A stretch of 64,000 nucleotides of DNA from an uncultured Planctomycetota bacterium (lineage in GTDB: Bacteria > Planctomycetota > Brocadiia > CAIUPP01), in NCBI GenBank assembly GCA_903901045.1, contig CAIUPP010000100.1, positions 1 through 64,000 on the forward strand. Reading direction: 5' to 3'. The translations under genes and the position numbers were made by a program. Shown here one piece after another: positions 63,322 to 64,000 of the stretch; the first letter of the stretch is position 1; each line of letters opens with the position of its first letter. The notes under the pieces were generated by a model. It was given only the letters and a program-made list of their open reading frames with translations. It was not told the origin of the DNA and searched no databases.

Positions 63322-63363
63322 CTGAACTCTCCTTCGGGAAAATCACGCGGGTTTTGGAGAAAA

Positions 63364-63440
<77 letters not shown>

Positions 63441-63458
63441 TCGTTGCGCCAGTTCCAT

Positions 63459-63487
63459 ATTATGGCGGCGCAGGGCGATTTAAGCAA
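63459..63487 (-). promoter_or_regulatory. Promoter for tRNA-Gly-tig-clpP-clpX
   Basis: On the minus strand TTGCTT and CATAAT are 17 bp apart, and the -10 matches five of six consensus positions. Transcription would start about ten bases before the tRNA 5' end. Confidence 0.55.
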
Positions 63488-63585
63488 GTCACCTTCCAGT
63501 CCGCCAGCCCGGCCGCCGACGAAAAGGGCCGGCCTGACGGTCCGTTGTGAAGGAAGATGGAAAATAATCGGAACGGAGGAAAAAG

Positions 63586-63941
63586 TCAAGGAGAGCGCTG
63601 GGCGCTCGAATCAGGAAGAATTCGTTCCAGCAGTTTGATCAATGGGGGAAGGTCAAGCGAGATGGTTTTCCAGACCACATCAAGGTTGACATCGAAATAG
63701 CCATGAATAAGGCGGTCGCGCATGGCGGACATCTCCCGCCAGGGAATCTGAGGATGCTGCCGCGAAACTCCGGCGAAATGCCCCGGGCGGCCTCCCCAAT
63801 GATCTCCAGCAGGCGAGTGAGACCGAGGACGAGCAAGCGGTCCTTATCCAAATCGGCGCGTGGTCGGCTTCGCGTGAGCGCAACCGCTTCGCGGGCCGCG
63901 TCCGGGATGTGGCTTGCTCGCACTTGGTCAGCCAGAGGCAT
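63586..63941 (-). pseudogene. hepT: HepT-type toxin gene with a one-base frameshift
   Basis: The start at 63941, behind GAGGTG, reads MPLADQVRAS to AARGISPEFRGS. The frame then shifts near 63755, and in the next phase PQIPWREMSAMRDRLIHGYFDVNLD continues to a TGA at 63586. Together they give a full HepT-like RNase/AMPylation-target protein of about 118 aa, with the Rx4-6H motif (RDRLIHGYF). One missing base (expected CAT, found AT) restores the frame. Either the gene is broken or the base was lost in sequencing. It overlaps mntA by 14 nt. Confidence 0.8.
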
Positions 63942-63999
63942 ACTGCACCTCTGCGCTGGCGACCACCTCATCGCGGAAATAGCGGCTGAGGTCTTGTGG
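63928..63999 (-). CDS. mntA: MntA-type nucleotidyltransferase antitoxin, 3' end only
   Basis: The last 23 codons, ending YFRDEVVASAEVQYASG, match the usual C-terminus of MNT-domain proteins that pair with HepT. The rest lies beyond the window. The stop overlaps the hepT start, as in other MntA/HepT loci. The antitoxin adenylylates HepT to silence it (family knowledge). Confidence 0.6.
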   Translation of the reverse strand, partial: PQDLSRYFRDEVVASAEVQYASG

Positions 64000-64000
64000 T

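Overview
The window is a GC-rich chromosomal segment from a Gram-negative, probably environmental bacterium. The outer membrane is shown by a secretin and a full type II secretion operon. The genes are mostly family-recognisable but sit in unusual combinations: a secretion operon with gspC split off, a Wsp-like chemosensory cluster, very large secreted proteins, and many dispersed hairpin repeats. I cannot fix the phylum from sequence alone. The Ala at -1 of the GspG prepilin site, the style of the L34 protein and the giant multidomain exoproteins fit PVC-type or similar deep lineages better than Proteobacteria, but this is only an inference.

Layout. 146-2200 (-): NarL-type response regulator and its sensor kinase. 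2532-8138 (+): an operator-like tandem motif, a promoter candidate, a lone CRISPR-like repeat, a hairpin repeat and a 1776-aa secreted multicopper oxidase carrying 14 glycine-rich repeats and C-terminal FN3 domains. 8383-19546: type II secretion genes gspF-G-H-I-J-K-L-M and gspD-E on the minus strand, with gspC on the plus strand between gspM and gspD. 20029-23628 (+): a secreted M6-type metalloprotease, a plausible substrate of that system. 23682-28127 (-): an operon of a PAS histidine kinase, a single-domain receiver and a receiver-kinase-receiver hybrid. 28402-32389: a DegT-type aminotransferase diverging from a B12-binding radical SAM enzyme plus type III polyketide synthase pair. 32495-35006 (+): a tightly overlapping operon of small membrane proteins with an APC-family permease. 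35173-36363 (-): a Gfo/Idh/MocA oxidoreductase. 36550-39861 (+): a PAS histidine kinase, LuxR-type regulator and lone receiver. 40092-50726 (+): a Wsp-like chemosensory operon (CheW, CheR-TPR, CheW, MCP, CheA-receiver, CheB) that ends in a receiver-PAS-GAF-PAS-HD-GYP protein instead of a diguanylate cyclase. 50736-55213: an unknown protein, an S10 carboxypeptidase, ribosomal protein L34 (rpmH), a tandem PilZ protein and a sugar-nucleotide epimerase. 55417-58235 (-): an ECF sigma module with a small membrane protein, a CnrX/Spy-like sensor and two secreted proteins. 58404-59855 (-): a zinc-ribbon membrane protein. 60001-63440 (-): tRNA-Gly, tig, clpP and clpX. 63586-63999 (-): a HepT/MntA toxin-antitoxin pair with a frameshifted hepT, cut by the window end.

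How the parts fit. Signalling dominates: four histidine kinases, several stand-alone receivers, the chemosensory array, PilZ and HD-GYP proteins together suggest a c-di-GMP-centred surface or metal response. The most informative hidden signal is a pair of identical promoter architectures (GTAACC-N16-GCACTA, then 16 nt, then a GCGGG/CCCGC hairpin) in front of the two secreted-protein genes that flank the ECF sigma operon. At least five unrelated families of REP- or MITE-like hairpins are scattered through the window, with no transposase gene in it.
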